Assembly (NCBI GenBank): GCA_900469955.1 | Contig: UBYX01000005.1 | Span: 62,001-126,000, forward strand | Length of the DNA stretch: 64,000 nucleotides | Direction of reading: 5' to 3' | DNA from: Hyphomicrobiales bacterium | Lineage (GTDB): Bacteria > Pseudomonadota > Alphaproteobacteria > Rhizobiales > Rhizobiaceae | In this document: positions 15,738 through 26,299 of the stretch, piece after piece | Position numbering within the stretch: position 1 is the first letter of the stretch | Layout: every line of letters starts with the position of its first letter | The notes under the pieces: generated by a model | What the model was told of the DNA's origin: nothing | Databases searched by the model: none | What the model saw: the letters and a program-made list of their open reading frames with translations, nothing else | Translations under genes and position numbers: made by a program

Positions 15738-17270
15738 TCAGTTCTTCAGGAGCCGTTGTACAGCCTCCCATTTGGGATGGCTCGCGCCCTCAATCTCCAG
15801 CAGTCCCCAGCTTCCCCATTTGCTGGGTTCGCCCATCGAGGCAAAAACCGCGTATAGGTCTCCGCCGGCCGCCCACCAGTTCTGAATATGCCGAATGTAG
15901 AGGTCTCCCATACGGGGATCCCTGTTGGCGGCGATAAACAGATTCGTCAGCTTTTCGTTGTTCTCGGCGCCGCCGAAACCGACCAGGTGCTGCCCCCCCT
16001 CATAGGCATAAAGTTTCACCCCATGCTCTCGCGCGATTTCCGCCTGAGTTTCGATGGATCTCTTGTTTTCCGTCTCGATTTCCTTTGCCAATTCGAAGAA
16101 GATCCGGCTGAGCGGCCACGCGGAGACTTCGTCCGCCCGTTCCGGCGCGCCGAGCCCGCCGCCGAAATAAGGGGCGATAGCCAACACATCCGCATGCTCT
16201 TTCACGCCCTTCCAGGACATGATGGTCGTGCTCGTCCAGTCGTTTGCCGCCTGGGCGGAATAGACGCCGATGATCCGGCGTTTGTCGGCACCGAACACAT
16301 CTTCCCATCTCGAGAGGATCTGCGTCGTTCGATGGGCATAATATCGAAGCTGGGCTTGGTAGCCGTCGTTCGAAAAGCCGAGCGCCAGCCCTTGCTTTCC
16401 CGCATAATCCGCTTGATCGAACATCGTATTCCAGACCTCATTGGAATATTCGACATGCACGTTCAAACTCGGATCAAGATCCTTGCGGACCTGCTCGGCG
16501 AAGCGCTGAACATAATCGTCATCCGCCAGATGCGGCATGTTGAACCAGGGATCGACTTTCACTTCGTTGCTGAGTTCGATCATGTATTCGAGGGGAACAC
16601 CGAGATCGGAGCGGCCGAATTGCCTAGGTCTGGGCCTGTCGTTCCAGCTCCTCACCTGCGAATTGTTGGTGCCCATCCAATCCATGAAGCGCAGGGCGGA
16701 CATGCCCTTGAGCCTTTGCAGAAACGGCTCTCTGAACCTGCTTTTCGGTATCGGGCCGCGCTCGTAGACCCTGATGTTGCGAATCGGATCCGCAGGGTCG
16801 GTTTCCAATATGCGGCCGGTAAAGGCGTCCGGCTTCCTCAGATTCCTGACATCGTCGCGTCCGGGAAACCGGCCCTCGAGTTCGCCGCCGCCGACATAGG
16901 TCATTCGGCCCTTCCCGTCATAGTGGACCGAAAGCTCGACAGGCAGGTTCTTGCGATGTTCGGTGAATATCAGGAAGCTGTCCATCACCGACCCCTCCGG
17001 GACCCGGGTCGGATATCCGTCTTCCGTCATGGGAGGCAGCGGCGTGTCCCAGGTGAAGGGTGCGTCCTTGATCTGTACCCGCCAGCGGGCCGCATTATGG
17101 GCAAGATTGGAAAAGGCCTGTTCCGCAGCCCAATAGGACATACCGCTTATGTTCAGGGCCAGACGGCCGGGTGATGGAGCGGCCGCAAGTGCCGGGCCAT
17201 CGCTCGAGCCGCTGAGAAAAGGCATGAAAGCGGCACTCGACAGCAATTGCAGCAACGTACGGCGGTTCAC
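15738..17270 (-). CDS. Tat-exported glycoside-hydrolase-like protein
   Basis: A 510-residue protein. The N-terminus MNRRTLLQLLSSAAFMPFL, followed by ALAAA, looks like a twin-arginine signal. The body has features of TIM-barrel cellulose-binding/glycosidase-like proteins: LRFMDWMGTNNSQ, VHVEYSNEVWN with a possible acid/base Glu, and LYAYEGGQHLVGFGG with a possible nucleophile Glu. I cannot name its GH family or substrate. GTG at 17270 follows GGAGG. It converges with the GT87-type gene and may trim or bind an exported glycan. Confidence 0.65.
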   Translation of the reverse strand: MNRRTLLQLLSSAAFMPFLSGSSDGPALAAAPSPGRLALNISGMSYWAAEQAFSNLAHNAARWRVQIKDAPFTWDTPLPPMTEDGYPTRVPEGSVMDSFLIFTEHRKNLPVELSVHYDGKGRMTYVGGGELEGRFPGRDDVRNLRKPDAFTGRILETDPADPIRNIRVYERGPIPKSRFREPFLQRLKGMSALRFMDWMGTNNSQVRSWNDRPRPRQFGRSDLGVPLEYMIELSNEVKVDPWFNMPHLADDDYVQRFAEQVRKDLDPSLNVHVEYSNEVWNTMFDQADYAGKQGLALGFSNDGYQAQLRYYAHRTTQILSRWEDVFGADKRRIIGVYSAQAANDWTSTTIMSWKGVKEHADVLAIAPYFGGGLGAPERADEVSAWPLSRIFFELAKEIETENKRSIETQAEIAREHGVKLYAYEGGQHLVGFGGAENNEKLTNLFIAANRDPRMGDLYIRHIQNWWAAGGDLYAVFASMGEPSKWGSWGLLEIEGASHPKWEAVQRLLKN

Positions 17271-17517
17271 CTGGCCCCCTCCTTGAATGCGAAGCTGCTG
17301 CCATCTCGGCCTGAGACAGTCACAACCGTCGCATCGAAAGCCATATGCGCATCATCGGCAAGCAGCCCAAAAGGCGGCGCCGGACCTCCAATCGGATATG
17401 CATTTAGCCTTTTTGCATAGGCTGAGGGCTGGAGCGGGTAGCAAGAGCTGAACCGGCCACAGAACGACTGCAAGCTGCAGCCTATTCACCGGCGGACAAA
17501 ATGGACTGAAGAGGGAA

Positions 17518-17607
17518 TGGCGGAGAGGGTGGGATTCGAACCCACGATACGGTTGCCCGTATGCCGCATTTCGAGTGCGGTGCTTTCGACCACTCAGCCA
17601 CCTCTCC
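17518..17607 (-). tRNA. tRNA-Ser (anticodon CGA)
   Basis: Read on the minus strand, a 7-bp acceptor stem (GGAGAGG/CCTCTCC) closes a class II tRNA of about 90 nt. It has a long variable arm, the T-loop GGTTCGAATCC, an encoded CCA end (bases 17518-17520) and the anticodon loop CTCGAAA, hence anticodon CGA reading UCG serine codons. It stands alone between the glycosidase-like gene and rplU. Confidence 0.95.
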
Positions 17608-17923
17608 ACTTGAGCATGACGACGCGTTGGTCAGCGCGGGCTGTCTCATAGCGATGAAACTTGGGACTGGCAAGGGGCCAATATCAAGAGAAGCCAAGCT
17701 TTTATCTTGACAGTTTTTTGTCTGTCGCGTATCCGAGCACGCGATCAGGCGTGGAAAAGTCTCCATGCCTCTTTGTTTGTGTGAAAGGCCTTTGGGCTTT
17801 CGCGCAGATTTAACCGGCAGACACGTTCAAAAGACACTTCTTTCGAATCCCTGCTAGAGCCCGACTGATAAAAAGACGGCCGCCTTTTTAGGCAGAGCCG
17901 GAACGAACATGAAAGGATAAAAA
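17608..17923 (+). promoter_or_regulatory. rplU upstream region with candidate promoter and leader hairpin
   Basis: This 316-nt gap has no gene. TTGACA (17707-17712), a 17-nt spacer and TATCCG (17730-17735) make a candidate vegetative promoter reading toward rplU. Just before the ribosome site, AAAAAGACGGCCGCCTTTTT (17870-17889) is an imperfect palindrome that could fold in the mRNA leader. It could take part in L21 feedback or be an upstream terminator. Confidence 0.45.
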
Positions 17924-18235
17924 ATGTTCGCAGTCATCAAGACCGGCGGTAAACAGTACCGCGTGGCAGCCAACGACGTCGTGACCATCGAAAAGCTGGA
18001 CGCCGAAGCTGGTGCAGTCGTAGAATTCAACGAAATCCTGGTTGTCGGCGTTGGCGCCGATGCCAAGTTCGGCGCTCCCTTCGTTCAGGGTGCGACGGTC
18101 AAGGCCGAAGTGGTCGAGCATAACCGTGGCAAGAAGGTCATCTCCTTCAAGAAGCGTCGCCGTCAGAATTCCAAGCGGATTCGCGGCCATCGCCAGCATC
18201 ACACGGTTGTCCGCATCACGGACATCTTGGCTTAA
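17924..18235 (+). CDS. rplU: 50S ribosomal protein L21
   Basis: A protein of 103 residues, the usual length, opening with [19 protein letters not shown]. It contains [19 protein letters not shown], the basic RNA-binding stretch of L21, and ends with [14 protein letters not shown] precedes the ATG. It is followed 32 nt later by rpmA, the standard pairing in bacteria. Confidence 0.98.
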   Translation: MFAVIKTGGKQYRVAANDVVTIEKLDAEAGAVVEFNEILVVGVGADAKFGAPFVQGATVKAEVVEHNRGKKVISFKKRRRQNSKRIRGHRQHHTVVRITDILA

Positions 18236-18267
18236 CAACGGGTTTCGAAGGTTAAAGGAGAACTCCA

Positions 18268-18537
18268 ATGGCACATAAAAAAGCTGGCGGTTCGTCGCGC
18301 AACGGTCGCGATTCTCAGTCCAAGCGCCTTGGCGTGAAGAAGTTCGGTGGCGAAGTTGTCATTCCGGGCAACATTATCGTGCGCCAGCGCGGCACGCAGT
18401 GGCATCCGGGTCAGAACGTCGGCCTCGGCAAGGACCACACCATTTTTGCTCTTACGGCAGGCAACGTGAATTACCGTACGAAGGCCAATGGCCGAGTATA
18501 CGTGTCCGTAATGCCGAAAGCCGAAGCAGCAGAATAA
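18268..18537 (+). CDS. rpmA: 50S ribosomal protein L27
   Basis: A protein of 89 residues with the family N-terminus [20 protein letters not shown], which reaches the peptidyl-transferase centre, and the [20 protein letters not shown] block. AAAGGAGA precedes the ATG. It is cotranscribed with rplU, and the unit ends at the strong terminator at 18603-18640. Confidence 0.98.
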   Translation: MAHKKAGGSSRNGRDSQSKRLGVKKFGGEVVIPGNIIVRQRGTQWHPGQNVGLGKDHTIFALTAGNVNYRTKANGRVYVSVMPKAEAAE

Positions 18538-18602
18538 AGCCGGTAAGCGTTTCAAGCAGCCGGTGTCACATCGACCCGGCTGAACGTCCAAGGTTCAGTA
18601 AG

Positions 18603-18640
18603 AAAAAAGGGAAGATGGGACACCACCATCTTCCCTTTTT
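18603..18640 (+). terminator. rho-independent terminator after rpmA
   Basis: Arms 18604-18618 and 18626-18640 pair perfectly over 15 bp, with core GGGAAGATGG/CCATCTTCCC and a GACACCA loop. The stem ends in a T-run that continues as TTTTTCTTTT. The A-run on the left makes it usable from either direction. Confidence 0.9.
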
Positions 18641-18667
18641 CTTTTACCCCCAGCAGGAGGACTGAAC

Positions 18668-19303
18668 ATGCAAGGCGAACTATTGAGGGCGAGCCAATCC
18701 CGGCCGCCAGAGGAACGGTTAAGACCCGACCGGTCGAGAAGCGATTGCCCCGTCTTACTGTCGCAGAGCCTGGTTCTCCGCGCACCCCACGAAGAAGACA
18801 TCGACGCACTTGCCCATCTCGCCAACAATGCGAATATCGCGACCATGGTGTCGCGTATGCCGCATCCCTATACGGCAAAAGACGCAGCCGATTTCGTGCG
18901 ACGCACGAAAGCCGGCGAGATCGGCAAATGCGTCTACGCCATTACGCGAGGTGACAACGGCGCCTTCCTCGGCTGCTGCGCGCTGGAGCCCCACCAGGAC
19001 GAGCGAATACTGGAGATCGGCTACTGGCTGGGTGAGCCCCATTGGAACAAGGGTTATGCCACCGAAGCCGCACATGTCCTGATCGACATGGCCTTCCGGA
19101 CCCGCAACCACATCGACTACATCGATGCCCGTTGCCGGGTAACCAACATCGCCTCCAAGCGGGTCATCCAGAAATGCGGCTTCCAGTTTCAGGGCACCGG
19201 CATGATCGATTGCATGGCGCTTGGCGGCATGGTCGCAGTCGAATGGTTCCGGCTCGACCGCAAGACCTGGATGTCCTTGAGAAGCTGGGGAGAATTGCGA
19301 TGA
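18668..19303 (+). CDS. GNAT family N-acetyltransferase (RimJ/RimL-like)
   Basis: A 211-residue acetyltransferase of the ribosomal-protein/aminoacyl-type GNAT subgroup. It has LVLRAPHEEDIDALAHLANN, IGYWLGEPHWNKGYATEAA (the acetyl-CoA pyrophosphate loop region) and NIASKRVIQKCGFQ. AGGAGG precedes the ATG. The first 30 or so residues are charged and poorly typical. The substrate is unknown. It overlaps the next GNAT gene by 4 nt, and the tandem pair between rpmA and obgE is common in Rhizobiaceae. Confidence 0.88.
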   Translation: MQGELLRASQSRPPEERLRPDRSRSDCPVLLSQSLVLRAPHEEDIDALAHLANNANIATMVSRMPHPYTAKDAADFVRRTKAGEIGKCVYAITRGDNGAFLGCCALEPHQDERILEIGYWLGEPHWNKGYATEAAHVLIDMAFRTRNHIDYIDARCRVTNIASKRVIQKCGFQFQGTGMIDCMALGGMVAVEWFRLDRKTWMSLRSWGELR

Positions 19304-19887
19304 ACGCCGCCGTTCTTCAGAAGCCCGCTCCGCTGGCGACATTGCCGGGCCCTTGTCCTGTCATCACGACTGAAAGGCTGCTGCTGCGACCGCACCGGAT
19401 GGCGGATGCAACTGCCATCGCGGAATCGCTGTCCGACTTCAAGGTGAGCCGGATGTTGTCACGCGTACCTCAGCCGTATGACGGGCAGGATGCGCTGGAC
19501 TGGCTGGTGCCGCAGACATCCGGCATTCTGCCGGATTGGACGCTGGCAATCACGACCGGCGATGATGTTCATATCGGCGTCGTCGCCATCGAGCTCCGGC
19601 GTGGCGGATGGCATCTCGGATACTGGCTGAACCGCTTCTACTGGGACCGTGGCTACATGACCGAAGCCACTGCAGCGGTGCTGGAGCGGTTTTTCCGGCG
19701 GATGCCCGGAGCGACGATCCATTCCGGAGCGTTCGCCGACAACCTCGCATCGCTGCATGTCCAGAAGAAGCTCGGCTTCCGGGTCACCGATGCGGATGAG
19801 ATCTTCTGCCTGTCGCGCAACCGCATGGTGCCTCACATCGAGACCATCCTGACGGCGGAGGATTTCCGCCGCCCAAGCCGACCGTGA
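19300..19887 (+). CDS. GNAT family N-acetyltransferase, second tandem copy
   Basis: A 195-residue GNAT protein starting at the ATG that overlaps the previous stop (ATGA), with GGGGAGA upstream. It shows ITTERLLLRPHRMADATAIA, LGYWLNRFYWDRGYMTEAT and NLASLHVQKKLGFRV, the same layout as its neighbour, so the two probably arose by an old duplication. It lacks the neighbour's extra N-terminal charged segment. The substrate is unknown. Confidence 0.86.
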   Translation: MNAAVLQKPAPLATLPGPCPVITTERLLLRPHRMADATAIAESLSDFKVSRMLSRVPQPYDGQDALDWLVPQTSGILPDWTLAITTGDDVHIGVVAIELRRGGWHLGYWLNRFYWDRGYMTEATAAVLERFFRRMPGATIHSGAFADNLASLHVQKKLGFRVTDADEIFCLSRNRMVPHIETILTAEDFRRPSRP

Positions 19888-19901
19888 GGAAAGACAAGAG
19901 A

Positions 19902-19923
19902 TCCGGCGGTGAAGACCGCCGGA
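19902..19923. terminator. hairpin between convergent genes
   Basis: TCCGGCGGT (19902-19910) and ACCGCCGGA (19915-19923) form a perfect 9-bp stem with a GAAG tetraloop, placed between the convergent GNAT and endonuclease-family genes. There is no clear T-run on either strand, so efficiency is uncertain. Confidence 0.5.
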
Positions 19924-19925
19924 CC

Positions 19926-20789
19926 TCAATCGACCTCGACCCAGAGCGGAAAGTGGTCGGATCCGAGCGCGCTGTTATCGATCCAGGCGTTTTTCACCCG
20001 CTGCGCCAATTCAAAATTCACGAAGCAATGATCCAGATGCATCTTGACCGATCCATCCCCCGGCGGCTTTGCCCAGGTGAAGCTTTGGGGCGACAGAAGC
20101 CCGAGACGGTCCAGCACGTCTACGAGTTCATTGGCACGCAGAGATCGACCGTAGTAACGATCCGGCCGACCCGCCATGGCGATATATTCTGGCGATTCCG
20201 GCTCCATGTTGAAGTCGCCCATCAGAACGAAATGTTCGGGCAGCGGCGGATCCGGGAAGCCCTCTTCGGCCGCGCCGGTCAAAGCGCCGCCTTCGGCGAC
20301 GAAATTGAGAACACGGTCCTTGAGGAAGCGGATCTGGGACAGTCGTTCGTCCGGAGAAACGTGATCGAGATGCACGGAGTAGACCCGCAGCGGCCCATTC
20401 GGGGCTGCGATAACCGCTTCCAGAGCGCCTCTCTGCAGGTTGAGCTTGTCGATGGTGCGGCTGCGCGGCAGAAGCAGATGGCGCGTGGCAAGGATCGGCC
20501 AGCGCGACAGGATCATGTTACCGAATTGAAAACGGCGCTCGACGCGGCGACCGCTCTCGGTGGAGACATCGAGCAGCACATCGCAGGGCGCGGCATAGAC
20601 ATGGAAGTAATCGGAAAGAAGTTCGCAGAACAGGGCGACGAGGTCGACGTGGCCGTTTTTGGCAAAACCTCGCGTCACCTCCTGAAGCGCGATGACGTCG
20701 GCCCCTTCGACACTCCTGGCGATGCGTTCGGGATCGAACTCACCATCCATCCCGATCCCGTATTGGATGTTATAGCTCACCAACTTCAT
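19926..20789 (-). CDS. endonuclease/exonuclease/phosphatase (EEP) family protein
   Basis: A 287-residue metal-dependent phosphoesterase-fold protein. It starts with MKLVSYNIQYG (metal-binding Asn), then DVIALQEV (Glu), YSVHLDHVSP, LMGDFNMEP (Asp, Asn) and a terminal SDHFPLWVEV (Asp-His pair), so the catalytic set is complete. ATG at 20789 is preferred because the family N-terminus begins there; the upstream extension overlaps the obgE start and has no family character. The substrate (nucleic acid, phosphoinositide or sphingolipid-type phosphodiester) cannot be told. It is divergent from obgE. Confidence 0.85.
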   Translation of the reverse strand: MKLVSYNIQYGIGMDGEFDPERIARSVEGADVIALQEVTRGFAKNGHVDLVALFCELLSDYFHVYAAPCDVLLDVSTESGRRVERRFQFGNMILSRWPILATRHLLLPRSRTIDKLNLQRGALEAVIAAPNGPLRVYSVHLDHVSPDERLSQIRFLKDRVLNFVAEGGALTGAAEEGFPDPPLPEHFVLMGDFNMEPESPEYIAMAGRPDRYYGRSLRANELVDVLDRLGLLSPQSFTWAKPPGDGSVKMHLDHCFVNFELAQRVKNAWIDNSALGSDHFPLWVEVD

Positions 20790-20866
20790 GATAATCTTTG
20801 ACCTCCGCCCCAACGGGCGATATCGAAACCCATCGGATGCCCAGTGTGAAATGAGGCTCCGACTAA

Positions 20867-23116
<2,250 letters not shown>

Positions 23117-23124
<8 letters not shown>

Positions 23125-24400
23125 CAAGATCATTGCGGCGAACGATGTCGCCATTGTCATGGACGAGATCGGCCGCAACGCCAAGGTGGCCGCACGCGAA
23201 CTTGCGACGGCTTCGACCGAAACAAAGAACAAGGCTCTGAACGCCATGGCGGATGCGATCGTCGCCGCCAAGGACGAGATTCTGGCAGCCAATGCCACCG
23301 ACCTGAAGAATGTCGAAGGCAAAGGCCTGCTACCCTCCTTCGTCGACCGGCTGACGCTGACGGAAAAGGCCATTGCCGGTATGGCCAGCGCGTTGCGGGA
23401 AATCGCGGAGTTCAAGGATCCGGTCGGCGAAATCATCGCTGCCTGGGACCGGCCGAACGGTCTTCATATTGAGCGCGTCCGTACGCCGCTCGGCGTGATC
23501 GGCGTGATCTACGAAAGCCGGCCCAATGTAACGGCGGATGCCGGCGCGCTCTGCCTGAAGGCGGGCAATGCTGTGATCCTGCGGGGCGGATCCGATTCTC
23601 TTCACTCATCGCAAGCTATCCATGAGTGCCTTGTTGCCGGCTTGAAGATCGCGGGACTTCCACAGCATGCGATTCAGATCGTCCCCACGACCGATCGTGC
23701 CGCCGTCGGCGCCATGCTCTCGGGCCTGGACGGCGCAATCGACGTCATCGTTCCCCGCGGAGGAAAAAGCCTTGTCGCCCGAGTACAGAACGAGGCACGT
23801 GTGCCGGTCTTCGCCCATCTGGAAGGCCTCTGCCACATCTATGTGGACGCCTCCGCAGACGTGGAAATGGCCAGGGAGATCGTCGTCAACGCCAAGATGC
23901 GCCGCACCGGCGTCTGCGGAGCGGCGGAAACCTTGCTGCTCGACAGCGCGGCCATCGGCACGCATCTGATGCCGATTCTTCAAGCATTGATCGAGGCAGG
24001 CTGCGAAATCCGCGCCTCCGCCGCGGTGTTGAAGGTTTTCCCGGGCCTGAAGCCCGCCATCGAAGAAGATTGGCGCACCGAATACCTCGACTCGGTGATC
24101 TCAGTTGCCATCGTCGATGGAATTTCCGGTGCGGTCCGTCATATCAACACCTATTCGTCCAGCCATACGGAAGCCGTGATCGCCGAGGATCCGGAAGTTG
24201 TAGGACGTTTCTTCAACGAGATCGATTCGGCGATTCTGATCCACAATGCCTCGACCCAATTTGCCGATGGCGGCGAGTTTGGCATGGGCGGCGAGATCGG
24301 CATTTCGACCGGCAAGATGCATGCACGCGGCCCCGTAGGCGTCGAACAGCTGACCTCTTTCAAATACCGGGTGCATGGCACCGGCCAGGTTCGGCCCTGA
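23117..24400 (+). CDS. proA: glutamate-5-semialdehyde dehydrogenase (gamma-glutamyl phosphate reductase)
   Basis: This enzyme reduces glutamyl-5-phosphate with NADPH, the second step of proline synthesis. It has 427 residues with [32 protein letters not shown], the active-site Cys region [15 protein letters not shown] and C-terminal [21 protein letters not shown] precedes the ATG. It overlaps proB upstream and nadD downstream. Confidence 0.97.
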
Positions 24401-25034
24401 CGTGACCGAACCGACTGTCGGCTCCCGCTATCTTGCCCTGCCGCATGTCGAGCGAGGCATGGCGGTGGGACTGTTCGGCGGCTCGTTCAATCCACCGCAT
24501 GAGGGCCATCTGCTGGTCGCGGAGATCGCGCTCCGGCGTCTCGGCCTGGATCAGCTCTGGTGGATGGTAACTCCCGGCAATCCCTTGAAGAGCCGGGCTC
24601 AGCTCGCTTCGCTGCCGGACCGACTCGCCATGAGTGAGAGGCTGGTCCACGATCCCCGGATAAAGGTGACCGCCTTCGAAAAAAACCTCGGCGGGGCCTA
24701 TACCGCGGATACCCTGGCCGTCGTGAAGGCACGGAGACCACATGTACATTTCGTCTGGATCATGGGTGCCGACAGCTTGAAGACCTTCCATCGCTGGCAG
24801 AAATGGCAGGATATCGCGGGTACGTTCCCGATCGCCGTCATCGACCGGCCCGGAGCCACTCTTTCGTTCCTGTCGTCCAAGATGGCCCGCACTTTCCACT
24901 ATGCCCGTGTCGACGAAGATGATGCCGGCACGCTCTGGAAAAAGAAAGCACCTGCCTGGACCTTCATCCATGGTCCTCGCTCGGCGTTGAGTTCTACTGC
25001 GATCCGCGACGCCACCAGCCAAAAAATTGGATAG
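24375..25034 (+). CDS. nadD: nicotinate-nucleotide adenylyltransferase
   Basis: This enzyme joins nicotinate mononucleotide to AMP in NAD synthesis. It has up to 219 residues, with the nucleotidyltransferase signature [14 protein letters not shown] near residue 32, [26 protein letters not shown], and SSTAIRD for the ISSTxIR motif. The start is uncertain: ATG 24375 lies 26 nt inside proA, and GTG 24402 directly after the proA stop is a good alternative. Confidence 0.93.
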   Translation: MAPARFGPDVTEPTVGSRYLALPHVERGMAVGLFGGSFNPPHEGHLLVAEIALRRLGLDQLWWMVTPGNPLKSRAQLASLPDRLAMSERLVHDPRIKVTAFEKNLGGAYTADTLAVVKARRPHVHFVWIMGADSLKTFHRWQKWQDIAGTFPIAVIDRPGATLSFLSSKMARTFHYARVDEDDAGTLWKKKAPAWTFIHGPRSALSSTAIRDATSQKIG

Positions 25035-25201
25035 AGCGGTCAAGGTGTTCGGCCATTGGGGATGGTTCTACATCTTATGATCACCTTTTCAGCATCTCCC
25101 TTGAAAGATTAACCATTCGATGCCACTTTTTATATCGCGGCCGAGTGCGACTCGGATTCGCTGAAAGTGCATGTTGCTGTTACCGGAAGAAAGGACAGAC
25201 C

Positions 25202-25618
25202 CTGACAACAGTACACGCCAAGGGAAAGACGGCCTCCGTCCTCCCGAAGAGCTTGGAACGTGGCGCCGATGCTGCTGCCCGCGCTCTCGAACTGGTCCTC
25301 GCAAGCCTCGAGGACTCCAAAGCTGAAGATATCGTCACCATCAACATTGCTGGAAAGTCAGCGCTCGGAGACTACATGGTGGTCGTCTCCGGACGATCGA
25401 CTCGCCATGTCACGGCAATTTCCGATCACCTGATTTCCGACTTGAAGGACGAGGGCCTGGGAACGGCTCGCGTCGAGGGTCTGGAGACCGGCGACTGGGT
25501 GCTGATTGACACCGGTGACATCATCATCCATGTGTTCCGCCCGGAAATCCGAGAGTTCTACAACATCGAAAAGATGTGGGCTGCTCCGGATATCGAGGAA
25601 GGCGCACTGCTGCACTGA
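25202..25618 (+). CDS. rsfS: ribosomal silencing factor RsfS
   Basis: This factor binds L14 on the 50S subunit and blocks subunit joining when nutrients are scarce. The RsfS core is clear: ALELVLASLEDSKAEDIVTI, GDYMVVVSGRSTRHV, GDWVLIDTGDIIIHVF and REFYNIEKMW. The proposed start is CTG at 25202, with AAAGGA 6-7 nt before it, giving 138 residues that begin MTTVHAKGK. An in-frame GTG at 25145 would add 19 residues, including three adjacent cysteines, and has no good ribosome site. Confidence 0.9.
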   Translation: MTTVHAKGKTASVLPKSLERGADAAARALELVLASLEDSKAEDIVTINIAGKSALGDYMVVVSGRSTRHVTAISDHLISDLKDEGLGTARVEGLETGDWVLIDTGDIIIHVFRPEIREFYNIEKMWAAPDIEEGALLH

Positions 25619-25727
25619 CGGCTCCAGGCATGACCTGAATCCGTCAAGGCCGAGGTTGAAATTGAAGGCCGGGCACACGCTCGTCGCCTGAAAGTGGTTT
25701 CGACCGTCAAAACCAACGGATCAGGAC

Positions 25728-26210
25728 ATGCGGATAAGCCTTTTTGCCGTGGGACGGTTGAAAGCCGGACCGGAAAAGGACCTTGCGTCCCGTTATCTCG
25801 ACCGCTTGGCCAAGGCTGGTCCGGCTATAGGATTGGAGTTGTCCAAACTGGTCGAGGTCCAGGAAAGCCGCGCGGCAAATGCCGAGACCCGCAAGCGAGA
25901 GGAAGCGAGCCTGCTGGAAAAGGCCCTTCCCGAAGGCGCGGTGCTCGTTCTTCTGGACGAACGGGGCAAGGCGCTCGACAGCGAGGCCTTTGCCGAAGTT
26001 ATCGGCCGCTATCGTGACAACGGCAAGCGCGACCTGATGATCGCGATCGGCGGCGCCGACGGGCTTGATGCCGATCTGCGTCAACGCGCGGATATGGTGC
26101 TCAATCTCGGCTCGATGACATGGCCGCATCAGCTCGTGCGAATCCTGATCGCCGAACAGCTCTATCGTGCCGTCACGATCCTCTCCGGCCATCCCTATCA
26201 CCGCGTGTGA
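25728..26210 (+). CDS. rlmH: 23S rRNA (pseudouridine1915-N3)-methyltransferase RlmH
   Basis: A SPOUT methyltransferase of 160 residues, standard length. It has MRISLFAVGRLK, VLLDERGKALDSEAFA, the knot-forming IAIGGADGLDADLR and C-terminal LGSMTWPHQLVRILIAEQLYRA with SGHPYHR. It modifies helix 69 of 23S rRNA. AGGAC precedes the ATG. It directly follows rsfS, the usual arrangement. Confidence 0.97.
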   Translation: MRISLFAVGRLKAGPEKDLASRYLDRLAKAGPAIGLELSKLVEVQESRAANAETRKREEASLLEKALPEGAVLVLLDERGKALDSEAFAEVIGRYRDNGKRDLMIAIGGADGLDADLRQRADMVLNLGSMTWPHQLVRILIAEQLYRAVTILSGHPYHRV

Positions 26211-26299
26211 ACGCTTCATTTACCTTCGAACACGATGTTGTTTATGGTCCTGTCCGGCAAATCAGCTTACGCTTTCTCGATTGGACTTTCGGAGCGAGG

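Noticed and set aside
17352-17766. Minus-strand open frames over tRNA-Ser
   Set aside because: They contain the translated tRNA (a typical WVRIPPSPP string) and are artefacts of that gene.
17870-17889. AAAAAGACGGCCGCCTTTTT as a terminator before rplU
   Set aside because: The stem is imperfect, with almost no loop, and it lies in the leader of an essential operon. It is better left as an unassigned leader structure.
25109-25116. TTAACCAT, a CtrA-like half-site upstream of rsfS
   Set aside because: The second TTAA half at the required spacing is missing, and eight bases can occur by chance.
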